Source: Ephemerocybe angulata
Taxonomy: Eukaryota > Basidiomycota > Agaricomycetes > Agaricales > Psathyrellaceae
Direction: 5' to 3'
Length of the DNA stretch: 64,000 nt
Assembly (NCBI GenBank): GCA_013368325.1
Contig: JAACJK010000064.1
Coordinates: 434,001 to 498,000, forward strand
Shown here: piece after piece, positions 30,743 to 43,085 of the stretch
Position numbering within the stretch: position 1 is the first letter of the stretch
How the letters are laid out: every line of letters starts with the position of its first letter
Program-made: the position numbers and the translations under genes
The notes under the pieces: model-generated
What the model was told of the DNA's origin: nothing
What the model saw: only the letters and a program-made list of their open reading frames with translations
Database searches by the model: none

Positions 30743-33531
30743 CTACGCCTTAATCCCCAAAAACACCAACCCTCTCCTTGTCAACTCAACAGCCTCCTCC
30801 AACTCCCTCCCATCTGCAGCAGTCCATTTGATTCCTTCCCCAGCCAAATCTTCTGGCTTCTTTCCCGCCCTGAGAGCATTGTCAAACTGCTGTTTCCGTC
30901 CGGTGAGCGCCGTCATACGCCTGGGATCCGAGTGGCCAGTAAACACCACAAACGCCGTTCGCGGGGGAAGCGCTGCGTGGATCTTGGTGAGATGAGAGTT
31001 GAGCGCTAAAAGGGAGGTTTGAATCTGTTCAGGGGTCGCTACTGTGGGTGGTGGAGCAGGAACAGTGGCGTCCTGTGGCTGGCGTTGTGTAATCCCTGCA
31101 CATATCGAAGCATTAGAGTTTTCTCATGCACAAATAAGAAGGAAAGAAGAAGGACATACACCCAAGCTGATCTGCCAACCCCATTAGCCTCGCAAACACA
31201 AAGTCGTGCGCTCCAACAGCGCCGAGCACACCCTCAACCACCTCCTCATCACTCCTACACCCAACCGCCGTCGTCGCCTTACTCCCGTGCATCTGCACCG
31301 GATTCCCATAATCCACCACCGCACTCCGCACCCCGCCCGCACCAGGTGCAATGCCCCTCTTATTCGCCCTCCCCATCCGCTCAAACACACTCTCCTGATC
31401 CGTTTTGTACTCTCCAAAGCCCGGGCCTTCCACGAGCTTCTTCTTCAGGAGGTCAAGACACGCACGCGCATCCTCCTCGGGGTCGTGCCCGCCCTCGCCG
31501 CGGGCTTGAATTTCCCGCCCCAGCCACTTCTTCGTGAGCCACGCAAGGCCAGGCTTGAGAGGCCGCCCGCGCGGGTGGTGGTACATCAGCGCGGTGTCGA
31601 TGCAAAAGGGGTGGCAGATCTTAAGCGCCTTGAGATCGGACTCGAGCGAGTGCCCAATCAGGATCGGGGTAGGGGGCGCAGGTGCAGATGAGGAAGAGGA
31701 GAAGGGGTTCGCGGCGGGAGGGGAGAGCAGGTTGAGGACCCTTGCCTGGACGTCCGCGAGGGTCGTCGTGATAGGCGCGAGGTGCTGTTCAGTGATACCC
31801 GAGAAACGGGTGAGGTAGTCGACGATGGGCTTGTCTGGTTTGACGAGCTGGTCGAAGATGACATTGCCCGTGGTGAAATCGATCATGCACACCCGGGTGA
31901 GCTCTTTGCCGTCTTCCGTCAGACACATCTCGCAGTCGATGGCGTAGATTGTGCGCTGGACATTGGGGTTCGCAGGTGGAGGCTGCTCGGGCGTTTCGAG
32001 CCACCCCGATGGTTTCTGGAACACGTCCGCCATATACGACGGGATGGGGTAGTCGTTCTCGAGCATCTGCTCCAGCGTCAGCATGTACTGCGTGGGGTCA
32101 TTCTTCGGCACTTCTGCTGCAGAAAAATTAGTCGGATAGTTCAATTCATGGGAAAGAGGACACACACATTTGGATTTTTGGTTCGCCCGTCGCTTCTTCT
32201 CCTCCCCGGAAACGGGGCAGCTGAAGAAATGGCTCAGCACGCTGTGCATGCGGTTCTGGTCGCCCGGCGCCCTCGTGGGACACGCGTGCGAGAACGTCGT
32301 CGCGATGAAGGGGATCGCCGCGGCGGTGCCCGATGTAGAGGGTGATGGCAGTGGAATGGAGATCGGGAGATTGGGGTTCGTGGTAGCGGAGGTGGGGATA
32401 GGCGGTAAGGCGAGGAGGTCGTTAGAGAGACCCGGGACCATGAGAACGACGACTCGTTGCACAAGTTGGGGGTTCTACAGGGTGTGAGAATGCGAACGGC
32501 GAGGTGGCGTTGTACTCACCTCTACGCGAAGCCAGTTAGGATTAGGTCCGTCTGCGATCAAGTGCAGCACTAGATCTCGTACTTCCTGGAGACCAGCCCT
32601 CAGTAAGAGTTCCACTATCGAGAAGAAAACGCACCTCAACCCCAATAGCGTGGTTTCTCTTCGCAATTTCATGATTCGAGTACAGAAACCTCGGCTGGGT
32701 CATCTGAAAATAAGGCGGTTGCGGGGGTGGCGGGCGTGAGTACACGATCTGAGGCACAACACGGGGCTTCGTGCAGCCCGGCACACTGCACGGAAAAAGC
32801 ATCATTGGCGTCGCCGAAGGCATGTCTGCACGACGGCGATAGGGCCATCCAGGATGGTACATAGCGAAAAAAGCGAAAAGCGGAAGAAAGCAAAAATGTG
32901 GTTGGTGGACGAAAGGAAGAAAGTATTTGCAGAGAGGCAAGGGCAGAAATTAAACACGTACACACAGAGTTGCCTCTCTGTCTTAACCGGCGGTCTCCTC
33001 TCGCTTCCTCCCAGTTACAACCCTCGCCACCGACGCTCATACAGCGGTTTCAAGTCCAATGTTGCCACTGTTAACTGCATTCGCATCAACGCCAAGAAGC
33101 AGAATGACCCCGACGCTGAGCGCCGCCGACGATATCTCTGGGCTGAGGGAAGGATTAGGTTGAAGCCAACCAACATCGGTACTTGCTCAAATGCGGCATC
33201 GACCAACCAAGTCGAACAGGGTCCAGATAACAAAACTTGAATGGAAAGCAGGCAACAGTCGAAACTGAAGTAAAGAGAATTAAACACACACATCGTTCTT
33301 GGCCTCAATCTTGGCTGCCTTTTTCTTCTTCCTCTTCTCCACCTTCGTCCAGTTCTGACTCTGACCCTCCCCACTGACATTCGAACTGGTCTTCGCGTCC
33401 GACTCGCCAAGGCTTGTTGCAGAGCTCGAATTCGATACTGCGGCCATGAACATCTTGGCCTTTTTAAGCGCCGGACCTTCTATAGGCTCTCCGGGGGACG
33501 GAGACTCGGATGAGCCAGAGCTTCGCTTCAT
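30743..33531 (-). CDS. REX1: REX1-type RNA exonuclease (DEDDh)
   Basis: Six exons (33292-33531, 32635-32703, 32520-32585, 32168-32474, 31160-32116, 30743-31095) give 663 aa in frame. The N-terminus is basic (KVEKRKKKKAAKIEAK). The exonuclease domain lies in exon 5: AIDCEMC near residue 285 (first Asp and Glu), FSGITEQHLAPI, GHSLESDLKALK, and HDPEEDARACLDLLKKKL with the catalytic His and last Asp. Rex1 enzymes trim 3' ends of 5S rRNA, tRNA and 5.8S precursors in the nucleus. Exon 6 carries the conserved VVFTGHSDPRRM. Intron 1 is 588 nt, about ten times the local norm, so an extra upstream or internal exon is possible; the model given needs none. Confidence 0.9.
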
Positions 33532-34377
33532 CTTCGTCTATGGAAACGGTGAGGCGAGGGAGGTAGAGGAAGCTAGGAAGACTGTTAGACTGGAGATCGA
33601 ATTCACGTCGGAAATGTTGGAGGGAAAATGGTAATTTCTTCGCACGTTGTACCCCTTTTGGATCCGTCGATGGGGAAGTCCGAACTGCCGCCAGGGGTTT
33701 AGGCTAATTCGACTCGAAGGTGAGTAGCAACTACTCAAGTCCTTGAGCACGATATCAGGAGCTTAGGTAGGGAGCTTAGATATTAGAGGGAAACGCAGCT
33801 CGCCTTGAATAACAGGCTCATGCACCTCTGACTCGTACATCTTCAAAGATGGGGACGTGTCGCGGCGTCGGCGGCCCACTAGCGTCACTAACTTGAGGTT
33901 GTGTTCATACGGGAGCATTTACCATACATACAGGTCTGGGCAAGATGTCGATACCATGTACATACAATCACGGGCGCTTAGTTCTAACTTGATTCGAAAA
34001 TTTCTCGCGGCTCTGCATGGTCAGAAGTGATCATGTACGTGTGTGTATAGACGAAGGATCTGCTTTCAAAGATCTCCCATACTCCAAAAGATTAAACCCA
34101 GATCTTAGTTTCTACATATAGAGTACGTGTGGTCAATTTGTGGTGGCCTACTCCACTTCGCTACTACCGACAATTTCGGAAAAGGCTCTCTTATCTTTGT
34201 CACGCTGAGCGGGTAGGCCGTATGTACTTGCTGTTAACTGTGTGCCTCCTTTGGATCTACATGGTATATATCATAGCGACCGACAGAAAGTGTGAGACAC
34301 GACATCAATAGTGGAGACTCCGTGATATGAACTTGAATGTACAGGCAGCTTCCGAAAGAGAAACAAAAGAAGTAAAC
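33532..34377. other. Intergenic, REX1 promoter side
   Basis: About 0.85 kb. One GGGCGCTTAG element lies near 33968-33977. No gene recognised. Confidence 0.4.
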
Positions 34378-35607
34378 TCAAATCCTAGCATCGCACGTCT
34401 TACACTCATACCATCCAATTTTCAGCTCGCCCAACCTTTTGACGACCTCACTCGCTTTCTCCAAACCAAACCTCCTCCGCGCATCTTCACCAACAACAAT
34501 TCCTTCGCGTCCCTCCTCCAGGTCACCATCCGCCATAATAATGTCCCGGTTTACCTCCTGGAACCGAGCTAGAAACGTTCCCGACCCAGCCAACATCCAA
34601 TCATCCCTCTGCGCCCCAGTATACCACTTTCCCCGGATAAAAGGGGCACGGAGAAGGTTGGCGTCCAAGGCTCCCGGTTCGTCAGACCAGCGGGGAACGA
34701 CATCAACCTGCCCTACCCCTTGCTGCTCCTCATCTTCTCCCTTATCGTCGTAGTCACCCTCTTTCACTGACCCCAACTTCGTTACGCACGTTGATTTCAA
34801 GCACCGCCAGGCCTGGCATCTCTTGCAGTAGATCTGCCGCTGGTTGTTGACGCAGTATAAGCGCCCACAGCACGTCGCCGGAAGCGGTCCCCTCCGCGGA
34901 GCATCGAACGTCGAAGTCTATGTAAAAATATCAGAAAGTATTACTTCGACACCCAATTAAACATACCTTAAACTTGATACCATGCAATGCCCCCTTCCGA
35001 TAATCCCAGAACAACCGGGCGTAGTGGCGATCGTACGCTACCTTCCGCCCGGCTGGATCCTGCTCATCAAAAAAGTAAGGCCGGTGCGTAGGCGAGTCTA
35101 CATAAAGCGAGGAGCGTCAACAGGATTAAGCACGCTAACTCAATTAATACTTACCGTCGATGGATTGCACGCTTATAATGTCCATTTCGTTAGAGGGAAC
35201 AAGCTCCCCATCCCCGATATTCTCGGTGTACGCCTCCTGACCCTTGACGCCCTCAAAGTCCCACTTTTTATAGACCCAGTAGCCCAGGGCGACTGGAGCT
35301 GCGAACGATGCCTTCTCGTAAAGAGAGGTTATGTAAAACATCTTACTTCCCCGAACAGTTTTCCTATTCTCGTCGTCGAGGTCCGAGGTCGCGACAGAGA
35401 CGCTGGTTTTCGTCAAATGGGTACGATTCGCTACGAAGCGCAGGAAGCAGAAGGGGAGGCAACTTACAATTGGCCAGGAGAAACTTCAAGTTCAACTTCC
35501 TCCGAATCACCGTCAACGATCTCCCAAGGTGACTTCCTTTTCTTCCAATCCTTGCCGGACTTGACGGCCTTGATAGTGGGGAGCCGAGCCGCGGGTAGAC
35601 TTGACAT
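34378..35607 (-). CDS. Unknown protein with a Cys-rich, zinc-ribbon-like segment
   Basis: Four exons (35468-35607, 35155-35402, 34967-35097, 34378-34917) give 352 aa in frame with good donors (GTAAGT, GTAAGT, GTATGT). I do not recognise it. The N-terminus has a short basic stretch (GKDWKKRKSPW). The middle has an acidic region and an FDEQDPAGRKVAYDRHYARL motif that looks conserved. The second half has closely spaced cysteines: CCGRLYC, then YCKRCQAWRCLKSTC, and a final CKTC pair eight residues from the end, suggesting bound zinc. There is no signal peptide; ALGYWVYKKWDF is only mildly hydrophobic. Probably a soluble nuclear or cytosolic protein. Confidence 0.7.
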
Positions 35608-36613
35608 GACTGCAGGAAAGTAAGTGTTAGCTGGGAATACAGCAAAGAGAGTGAAAAGAAAGGAAGTTCGTACCTAAGAGACACAGCTGACGAAAACCTC
35701 AGAGTGGAACGCGAGTTGCGGGGTTGAGATGGTGGTGGTTGAGGAAGAAGATCGAAGCTCACGACAAGCTCACGGCGATCGCGTCGTTAGTTCGTAATTA
35801 GCGCCCATGTGACTTCGATCGCCTCACACTCCCAGGGCAAAACCTTGCATCCTAAACGGCCCTTCATAAAGAGCATCGCCGTATACCATACAGGCCACAT
35901 AAATAGCACAACCACTTCAGATGCACCAGACTATAAGTACTGGATGGCTTTCTACATGCCATGACACTGCCAGGACAGTATTATATTAGTATAACAAACG
36001 CACATCACAATCGGGGCCACGCTTTTCAAATTTCGCCGCTCCTCCCACTGGAGTCCCACTCACCCGGGAGGCGCGAAAACGGCAGGGCCCAAAGCGGGTA
36101 CAAAGTCCTCATCCCTAACTTTCGCCATTTTCCTGCCCAAATCCTCAGAGATAGAGCATCAAGCCCCCATTGTTCGGCAATGGGCCTAAACAAAATCATG
36201 TCCTGGATATCATACAAGCCAAGCCAAGTTACAATGCACACTACAAGTTCACATTCATCAAAACTACACTAGACACACAAAATAAGAGGTAATAAAGATA
36301 ACCGAGCCAGAGTCACTTGAACCATGAGCGAATGTTCCAATGTCAGACGAAATGAGCGCGAAACGCGAGAGTAAAGTACGCAAGCAGAAGAAACAACAAG
36401 AGCAAAAAGAGAGACAGAGGAAAACGAATGCCAATGCAAGGAAACAACGTGAGCAACGTGAACGGACTTGAATGAACAGACACAAAACGAACGAAAACAA
36501 TATCCAAAACACCACACATCATACGAAGCAACGAACCGAATCGAAAGGAAGAGAGAGAGCGAAAGCCGAACGATAAAAGATAAACGATAACCGCCACCCA
36601 ACAACGAAGCCTA
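35608..36613. other. Intergenic, about 1 kb, no gene seen
   Basis: It holds the upstream region of the Cys-rich gene, with a TTAGCGCCCA element about 190 nt before its ATG, and the 3' flank of the next gene. Purine-rich sequence at 36340-36600 opens long minus-strand frames that look fortuitous. Confidence 0.4.
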
Positions 36614-39222
36614 TCACAACTCATCCTCCGGATCCCACCTCGAAATCTTGTCCAAAGGCCTCCAATAATACTGCTTATACTGTTTTGTAACGCTCCTCTT
36701 CCCGGGGCGCGGCATCATACTCCTAATCAACGCCGCGCGGTCCTGGTCCTCATCCATCTCAGGGACATAAAACCACTGCGCCTCCAAAGGACGATCAGAG
36801 TCATCCTGCACAACAAAAAAAACATAAAAGAAACTTATGATTAGCGCCGTCCCGTCACAGATAGATATCGGATCCGAAATGAAAACCCGCAGACGACGTG
36901 CTGTGCACGAGGCAAGCGCCCGGCACCCCACATATAACCCAAATCCCAATCCACGAAACAAGAGAAGCCACGACTTACCTTCCCACTACTATCCACCTTC
37001 CCAAACACCCCACTCCCCCTCCCCGCCATCCCATTCACAAGCACTCTCCCAATGACCTTCCTCCACTCCTTTTCCGTCTTCTCCGCCTTCAACCTGGGGT
37101 GCGCCTGCATGACCGTCCGGGCCACGAGCGACACGGGCATCGAGCTCGCGCGCGACGTCGCCATGCACTCAATAATCATGCCTTTCATCTCGGCATCACC
37201 CTCCTCCACGACGACTTGACTGTGCTCGGCCCCCTTCTGCGGCGACTCCAGTGCGAAGGCCTGCTGTGAGCGCTTCTTCGGCTGACTCACACGTGTCTCC
37301 TTCGAGTCCTTCTCGGCACGGCGTTTCCGGGACTTGGCGCTCGCCGATTTTGAGGGTGGGTGGGGGAGGGCGTCGTCGGCGTCTTCGTCGTCGGTCTCGT
37401 GTCGTGCTGCGGAGCTCTTCTTCGATGCCTTCGCCGTACTGGATGAAGCGATGTTATCCCCACCGGTCCCGCTCGTACTTGCGCCCTGCTTCCGCTTCTT
37501 CGCCGGCACAACCCCCTCCAACCCCTCCCCACCCTCCGCTTTCCGTTTCGACGACGACGAAGTCCCTGAACTCGATGCCGAACCCGACGCCGCAGACCCC
37601 TGCACCCCCTGCTTCTTTCCCTTCTTCTTCCCCTCCGGCTTCGAAGGCGCCCCCGTCAAAACCTCGCTATTATGCACCTGCTCCCTCAACGGCCTCCCTC
37701 CCTCTTCCCTAACTCTCGGCTTCTGTGGCGGCCGCTTCTCTACAGCCACATTTTCATCAGGCGAGAGCGCCCTCGAGCTCGACCCGCTCGCCACGGACGA
37801 CGCCGCCGACTTCGCCTTCGTGATCTGATGCAGGGTGGGGGCTTCGGCGAGGGTAGGTGAGGGGGCGATGATGTCGATTGTCTTGCGAGGGGCGTCGACG
37901 ACGACGAGCTGTTCGGCATCGACGGTGGCGGCGTCGACGTCGTCGGCCTTGGAAACTGGGGCGAATTCTGAGATGGTTTCCACAACTGGCTCGGCTGGGG
38001 TGGACTCGACGTCGATGGGCATGGAGTGCTGGAGGGACCATGGTCAACCAAACAGTGAACCCAATGCAAACCGATACACTACACTCACATCATCATCGCG
38101 AACAAGAGAAGGGGAGCTTGAAAGGAAAATGACGGCCAACTTTACGTTAACGCTCGAGTCGAGCGATTCGAGGTCCTCATCCAGAAGCAGGTCTTCCATC
38201 GGCATAAACGAGGGTGAAGACGGTGGGAGCGACAATGGCGAGACGGATCTCGACATCGAAGAGACACACCCGGACATGGGAGACAGGAGGGGCGATGACG
38301 GGGGTAGTGGGGAAGAATATTCAGGGAGGGCCTGGGGTTCTGGGGTGATTGGTCTGTCCGAATGTGGGGCGGAGGGAGATGAGGGGGCCAGTACCTCTTC
38401 CGACAGTTCCTGTCCATCGGCGTCATCGTGGGTCGGCTCTTCCACCAGAGCCTTCTCATGTGGAATGTCGGCGGGAAGAGGTTCAGATACCGGCCTGGAT
38501 GCGCTTGGGAGATTTTCCGAGGGTTGGCGGGAGGGAGTGGGGACCGACTGACGCAAGCGGCGTATAGAAGAAAGGTTGGCGGTCGCCGACGGTTTGAGCG
38601 CCGTGGGGTCGTTCTTCCACTGCCCCCGCTCGGAGGACACTCGGAAGCAGGTGGATCGAAGGGTGCTGTAACCGAAGCTGAAAATCCCATCATCCTCGGC
38701 ACTGTCATCCTGGGCCATATCCTCTTCGCTGTCCGAGAAGTAAATGGACCCGTGACCAGGTGAGCTTTCGCTCGTGGTCTCCGAATCAATCTCCGGCAGG
38801 CTAACGTCGGCATCGTCAACCGTGTAGTCGATCTCGAGCTCGGACGAAGGTGGGATGTCGTAGGCATCGTACTGGGGGTACCGAGCCTCAGAAATGTCGA
38901 AATGGTGAGTGGGCTTGTATGGCCGGGTCGCTTTGTACTCCCATGGCATCGGATCTTCCGAATGTCGCTGGAAGGCCGGGAGATCGATCCCATGGCCAAT
39001 AGTGGGGCTGGAGTTGTGGATGAAGGCGTAGCTGTCGCTGTCACGGGCAGAGTACGGTGTCCGTGGGGGGGAGGAGGAGCGCGGCGGCGACGAGGAGCGG
39101 GCCATGGGCATCGTGGAGCGCTTGGACCACGACGACGGGGTTGGGTAAGCGTTTTCCGGGCGTTGAAAGCGGTCCTTCTGGACCCTGGATATTGCAGCGA
39201 GCGGCGGCGGGCGAGTGGACAT
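36614..39222 (-). CDS. Unknown, mostly disordered protein with a small C-terminal domain
   Basis: Three exons (38089-39222, 36979-38028, 36614-36805) give 791 aa in frame; intron 2 is 173 nt. Residues 1-380 are Ser/Pro/Asp-rich. Residues 420-620 alternate acidic and Lys/Arg-rich runs with nuclear-localisation-like motifs (KKRKQ, KSRKRRAEK). From about residue 645 a folded-looking domain begins: MKGMIIECMATSRASSMPVS, then TVMQAHPRLKAEKTEKEWRK, then a short linker to WFYVPEMDEDQDRA. The C-terminal tail (KQYKQYYWRPLDKISRW) also looks conserved. The helical domain resembles a winged-helix or similar chromatin-associated fold, but this is a guess. Likely a nuclear regulator. Confidence 0.7.
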
Positions 39223-40739
39223 GGCTGTTGAGGTGATAAGGAGCCCCATCACGTGGGTTTGCTGGTCAACAGTCAACGCGTTTTCGGACGGAGTCCCAAC
39301 TTCCAGCTCCGCCGGTCACCAGATGAGCGCGTCGCGACGCGTCTGGCCCAGTCACCGCTCTGATGTAAGACGGAACCAGATTGTCAGGAACGCGGAAGCG
39401 GTTGCTTGGACTCACGAATGGCACCCTAAAGCCCCTCTGGAAGTCCTGGGTGGAAGACTCAGTCTTTCTGGCACATAGGGTGGATTTCTCGGCCGAAGTC
39501 GTATACCAAGAAAAGCTTTCTGGGAGCAATTAGCAAAAATGGCTCTGAGCAATAGTTGCGAGGGGCTTACCTGACAAATTGCTCAGTTATGAGAAACTTT
39601 GGCACCGCAACATACTGAGCGACATTGGCCCATCACCCCGTGGTGCCAGGGCTCAATTCACTATAAAGCTTAGATGCACACACCGAGAGGCGGTGCGGCA
39701 TCGAGCAATCTCGTCCTACCAAAAGGCCGTATTGACCGCGGCGCGTCCAGATGCGCCCCAGAATCTTCGTGCGATGCAGGTCGTAGTTATCAGCAAATTT
39801 AGATATCGGTAGGCTGCGACTGGCCGCGATTGCCGCACGGTCGGTGTGCCAAGCCCTGTTTCCAGGCAGCTCAAGCACAGGTATTGTAGAAACGGAGCTG
39901 GAAGGGTATAGCTCCGCAGCATGGTATGGCAAGGCTGTCTCAAGCCCTGGTTCCTGTGAACCTTTCCTCACCGGGTGAGACGCATGGCACAGTGTAGTGC
40001 ACGAGCGGTTACTGCGACTCTCGCGGACTCAGACAACCCTATATCCAAATCACACTCCTGATTCATCCTTGAGGTCAGTAGGTACCTTCAAGTGACTAGA
40101 AAGCACCTCTCACCAAATACATAGTCTCCCCTCGACGATAAGTCGCCCAAGCCGCCACCCATTCAAATGACACCCCAAGCCCCTAGGCGATTCAGAGGGC
40201 CACCGCAATCACGGATCACCTTGCAAACGATCGCCAACCCGCCCAGGGCGATATTCACCACCTTTCAAGACCGCCATTACAGTATATCTGCACTGCAGGC
40301 CACGGTCTCCGTACATTGGAAAACTGAGCAACGAGGGGAAGGTGAAGGCAGGAAGAAACGTTGGCAAAATCGTTGTCCGCTCCATTTAGCGTTAGCATCC
40401 CCGATTGGGCCCCACGTGTCCAATTATAGCCAGCGTTCACACGCTCTCATTGGCTCCCAGCCTTACCCCTGTCCAACGCAATTTGCTCCACCACTGGCGC
40501 TAGACTCGCTTGACCTTTACTCGAACGATTATGTTCGCTCGTAGAGTCCCTTGTATACTCTCGAGATTTCGCTCAGTACAGGCCCAGAGCTCTGGGAGCT
40601 GGGAGTTCCATGGCACTCGGACAGCCGCCGGGAAGCCTCCCAGGATCGACTCATGTCGTCATCGTGAGATAACGCATCAGTATAAGATCCCCAGTGGCAA
40701 TCTAATCGTATTCCAGTCACTTCGACCTCTACATCCACC
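39223..40739. other. Intergenic between divergent genes
   Basis: About 1.5 kb with no supported exon. Frames of 80-125 codons occur on both strands but show no conserved motif, plausible start context or splice chain. Confidence 0.4.
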
Positions 40740-41642
40740 ATGCCTCGCGCCACAGAGACAGCCAGTTTCAAGGTATACATCCATGTCGCCTATGAATGAA
40801 AGAACGCGTCGCTGAGCCCAATGGATTGGCAGTTTAACCACACGATGTTGAGGGTAAAAGACCCCAAGGTCTCCCTCGACTTCTACCAGAATGTACGTCG
40901 AAACGTTCTGGAAACCGTTGTTCGAGAAGCATAGATGGATCTCACCAACTTATACCCAGGTTATCGGAATGGATCTTCTTTCTGGTAAGCCGCACCGCGC
41001 CCTTTGAATCGCAACGCCAAAAGCGCGCCCGCTAACTGGAAACGCATCACGAACAGTCAAGAAGATGTCGGATTTCACCCTCTACTTCCTCGCCTTCAAC
41101 CACGAAGGGCGCGACCTCTCCCCCGAAGAAAAAGAAGCCTCGCGCTTCGGCCGCGAAGGTCAGCCTCCTTCCCTCCTTATCCCACCAACCCTTCACCTCC
41201 CTTCACACACACCCATGCACGCAACTGAATACTAATACTAACTTCAATCAACCTGGTTCGCTAGGTGTCCTCGAGCTCACGCACAATCACGGCACGGAGA
41301 ACGACCCCGAGTTTAAGGGCTACGCCAGCGGGAACACCGATCCTGGACGCGGATTCGGACATATTGCGCTCACGGTGGCGGATGTTGACAAGGCTTGTGA
41401 GCGCTTTGATCAGCTTGGGGTGCAGTTTAAGAAGAGGCCTACGGATGGGAAGATGAGGCATATCGCGTTTATTTTGGATCCTGATGGGTGAGTATTAAGG
41501 TTATGGTTTTCGGTGCTTACCTTTCTCTGGGAGTGTTCTTTCTGTTTCTTTGGAGTTGGGTGTGCGGCGACGCGATTACTGACGACTTGTTTTTCTTTAT
41601 AGTTACTGGATCGAAATTGTCCCTGATAGGATGCCTCTGTGA
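40740..41642 (+). CDS. GLO1: Glyoxalase I (lactoylglutathione lyase)
   Basis: Six short exons (40740-40772, 40833-40892, 40960-40984, 41057-41158, 41265-41487, 41603-41642) give 160 aa in frame. It converts the methylglyoxal-glutathione hemithioacetal to S-lactoylglutathione in the cytosol. Metal ligands expected for the family are visible: His14 in FNHTML, Glu77 in VLELTHN, His106 in GFGHIAL and Glu152 in YWIEIVP. Other signatures are [11 protein letters not shown] and [12 protein letters not shown]. This is the single-domain, dimeric form rather than the two-domain yeast form. Exon 3 is only 25 nt. The start is the first Met before ETASFKFNHT; no mitochondrial signal is required. Confidence 0.94.
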
Positions 41643-42220
41643 CTTCATGGTGGGAAGGAAACGAAATACCCCCCGAGGGATACCAAACTGTAGTCTGTAA
41701 CAACAAGAACCTACCATCAATATACTAAATACTATCTTTCCAAGGCTCGTTCTGCGATCAAGCCATCCAGGCCGATAAAAACTTTAACAACTAGATTCTA
41801 GACCATGTCCGATGCGTGTCCTTCCTATACCTCACTGAGGCTCACGGACAAAGTTCACCGCGCCACAATGCATTTCTTCATGACGCCTTCGCCATTATAG
41901 CGCCAAGAATGACAGAAGGCCCCTGAGAAGGGGGCTCGTCGGAGGCACGTAGTCAGCGTTTCACCTATAACTCTGACATCTTACTTGCCACGGCATCCAT
42001 CGGCCTCTCTCAGTATTCATCGACTTCGTAATGAGTGCACGGCTTCCCTCCGGGGTGTGTAAAGCACCGGAGACGCTGTGGCTGAGGCCTGCGCTGAAGA
42101 AGCATTGGAACGACGGGGAGTGTCGTCCGTGGCTGCCTGTGTGGTGCCACGCAGTTATGGGTTGTTCGGTGGGGCTCGGACTGAGTTTTCCCGGCGTCTA
42201 CTAAAGCGGAGCTTGCGAGG
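41643..42220. other. Intergenic, no gene seen
   Basis: About 0.6 kb between GLO1 and the TATA box of the Ser-rich gene. Confidence 0.4.
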
Positions 42221-42227
42221 TATAAAA
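42221..42227 (+). promoter_or_regulatory. TATA box of the Ser/Thr-rich repeat gene
   Basis: TATAAAA lies 117 nt upstream of the ATG at 42344 and is followed by a pyrimidine-rich leader with CTTCTTTC runs typical of strongly expressed fungal genes. Confidence 0.6.
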
Positions 42228-42343
42228 GGTGGTGGGGGAGTGTGGTTGGAAGTCAAGAAGTTAGCCAGACAGCCAGCTTCATTCTACCTCCTCTTCTTTC
42301 TTTACTTCGATAATCGTCTCTACTGTATTAAACCCCAAGCAAG

Positions 42344-43085
42344 ATGATTGGACTCCCCACTCTTGTTCTCGTTCTCTCCCAGCTCTCGCAGAGGTACGTC
42401 CGTCGACATTCAACCATATTCCCTGTCTGACCAGTTATTCGACGGTTATAGTTATGTTGGCGCGCTCCCTGCGCTTAGCAGCAGCAGTGTGACTGCGACC
42501 TTTAGTTCGTCTAGCAGTGCTACCGCTACGGGTCCCTCCAGCAGCAGTGCTACGGCCACTTTCTCTTGGCCCTCGTCGAGCAGCAGTGCTACCGCGACTT
42601 TCTCCTGGCCCCCGTCGAGCAGCGCGACCGCTACTGGACCTTCCAGCAGCAGCGCAACCGCGACTTTCTCCAGCAGCAGCGCTACCACTCCTGGACCTTC
42701 CAGCAGCAGCGGGACCGCGACTTTCTCCAGCAGCAGCGCAACCGCTACCGGTCCCTCGAGCAGCAGTGCAACCGCTACCTTCTCTTGGCCCTCGTCGAGC
42801 AGCGCTACCGCTACTGGACCTTCCAGCAGCAGCGGGACCGCGACTTTCTCCAGCAGCAGCGCAACCGCTACCGTTCCCTCGAGCAGCAGTGCAACCGCTA
42901 CCTTCTCTTGGCCCTCGTCGAGCAGCGCTACCGCTACTGGACCTTCCAGCAGCAGCGGCACGCCCACCTTTTCTTGGCCCTCGTCCAGCAGCGCTACCGC
43001 TACTGCTACGGGACCTTCGAGCAGCAGCGCGACTGCGACCTGGACCTTCACTTCCAGCAGCAGCGCCACGGCCACCTTCGTCTAG
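42344..43085 (+). CDS. Secreted Ser/Thr/Ala-rich repeat protein
   Basis: Two exons (42344-42393 and 42452-43085) give 227 aa in frame. The first exon encodes a signal peptide (MIGLPTLVLVLSQLSQ), and cleavage is expected near YVGALPA. The rest is almost wholly SSSSATATGP, SSSSATATFSWP and SSSSGTATF units, a heavily O-glycosylatable sequence as in cell-wall or matrix mucin-like proteins. There is no folded domain and no cysteine. The stop follows a degenerate final unit: shifting one frame extends the repeat pattern by ten residues (SSSAIATATFL), so the present C-terminus may come from a short deletion. A strong TATA box suggests high expression. Confidence 0.7.
42480..43079 (+). repeat. Coding tandem repeat, 123-nt higher-order unit
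   Basis: Short AGCAGCAG(C/T)G-based modules of 24-60 nt encode SSSSATAT-type units. A higher-order unit of 123 nt recurs, with CTGGACCTTCCAGCAGCAGC at about 42691, 42814 and 42937. Period and modules are multiples of three, which keeps several other frames open on both strands. Confidence 0.8.

Noticed and set aside
32854..33240. Plus-strand frame inside REX1 intron 1 as a protein-coding gene
   Set aside because: It has a basic, ribosomal-protein-like composition, but I could match it to no family and found no convincing promoter or start. Kept only as part of the long-intron finding.
36264..36624. Hydrophobic minus-strand frames (e.g. 111 codons) downstream of the gene ending at 36614
   Set aside because: They come from purine-rich plus-strand sequence and lack start context or conservation.
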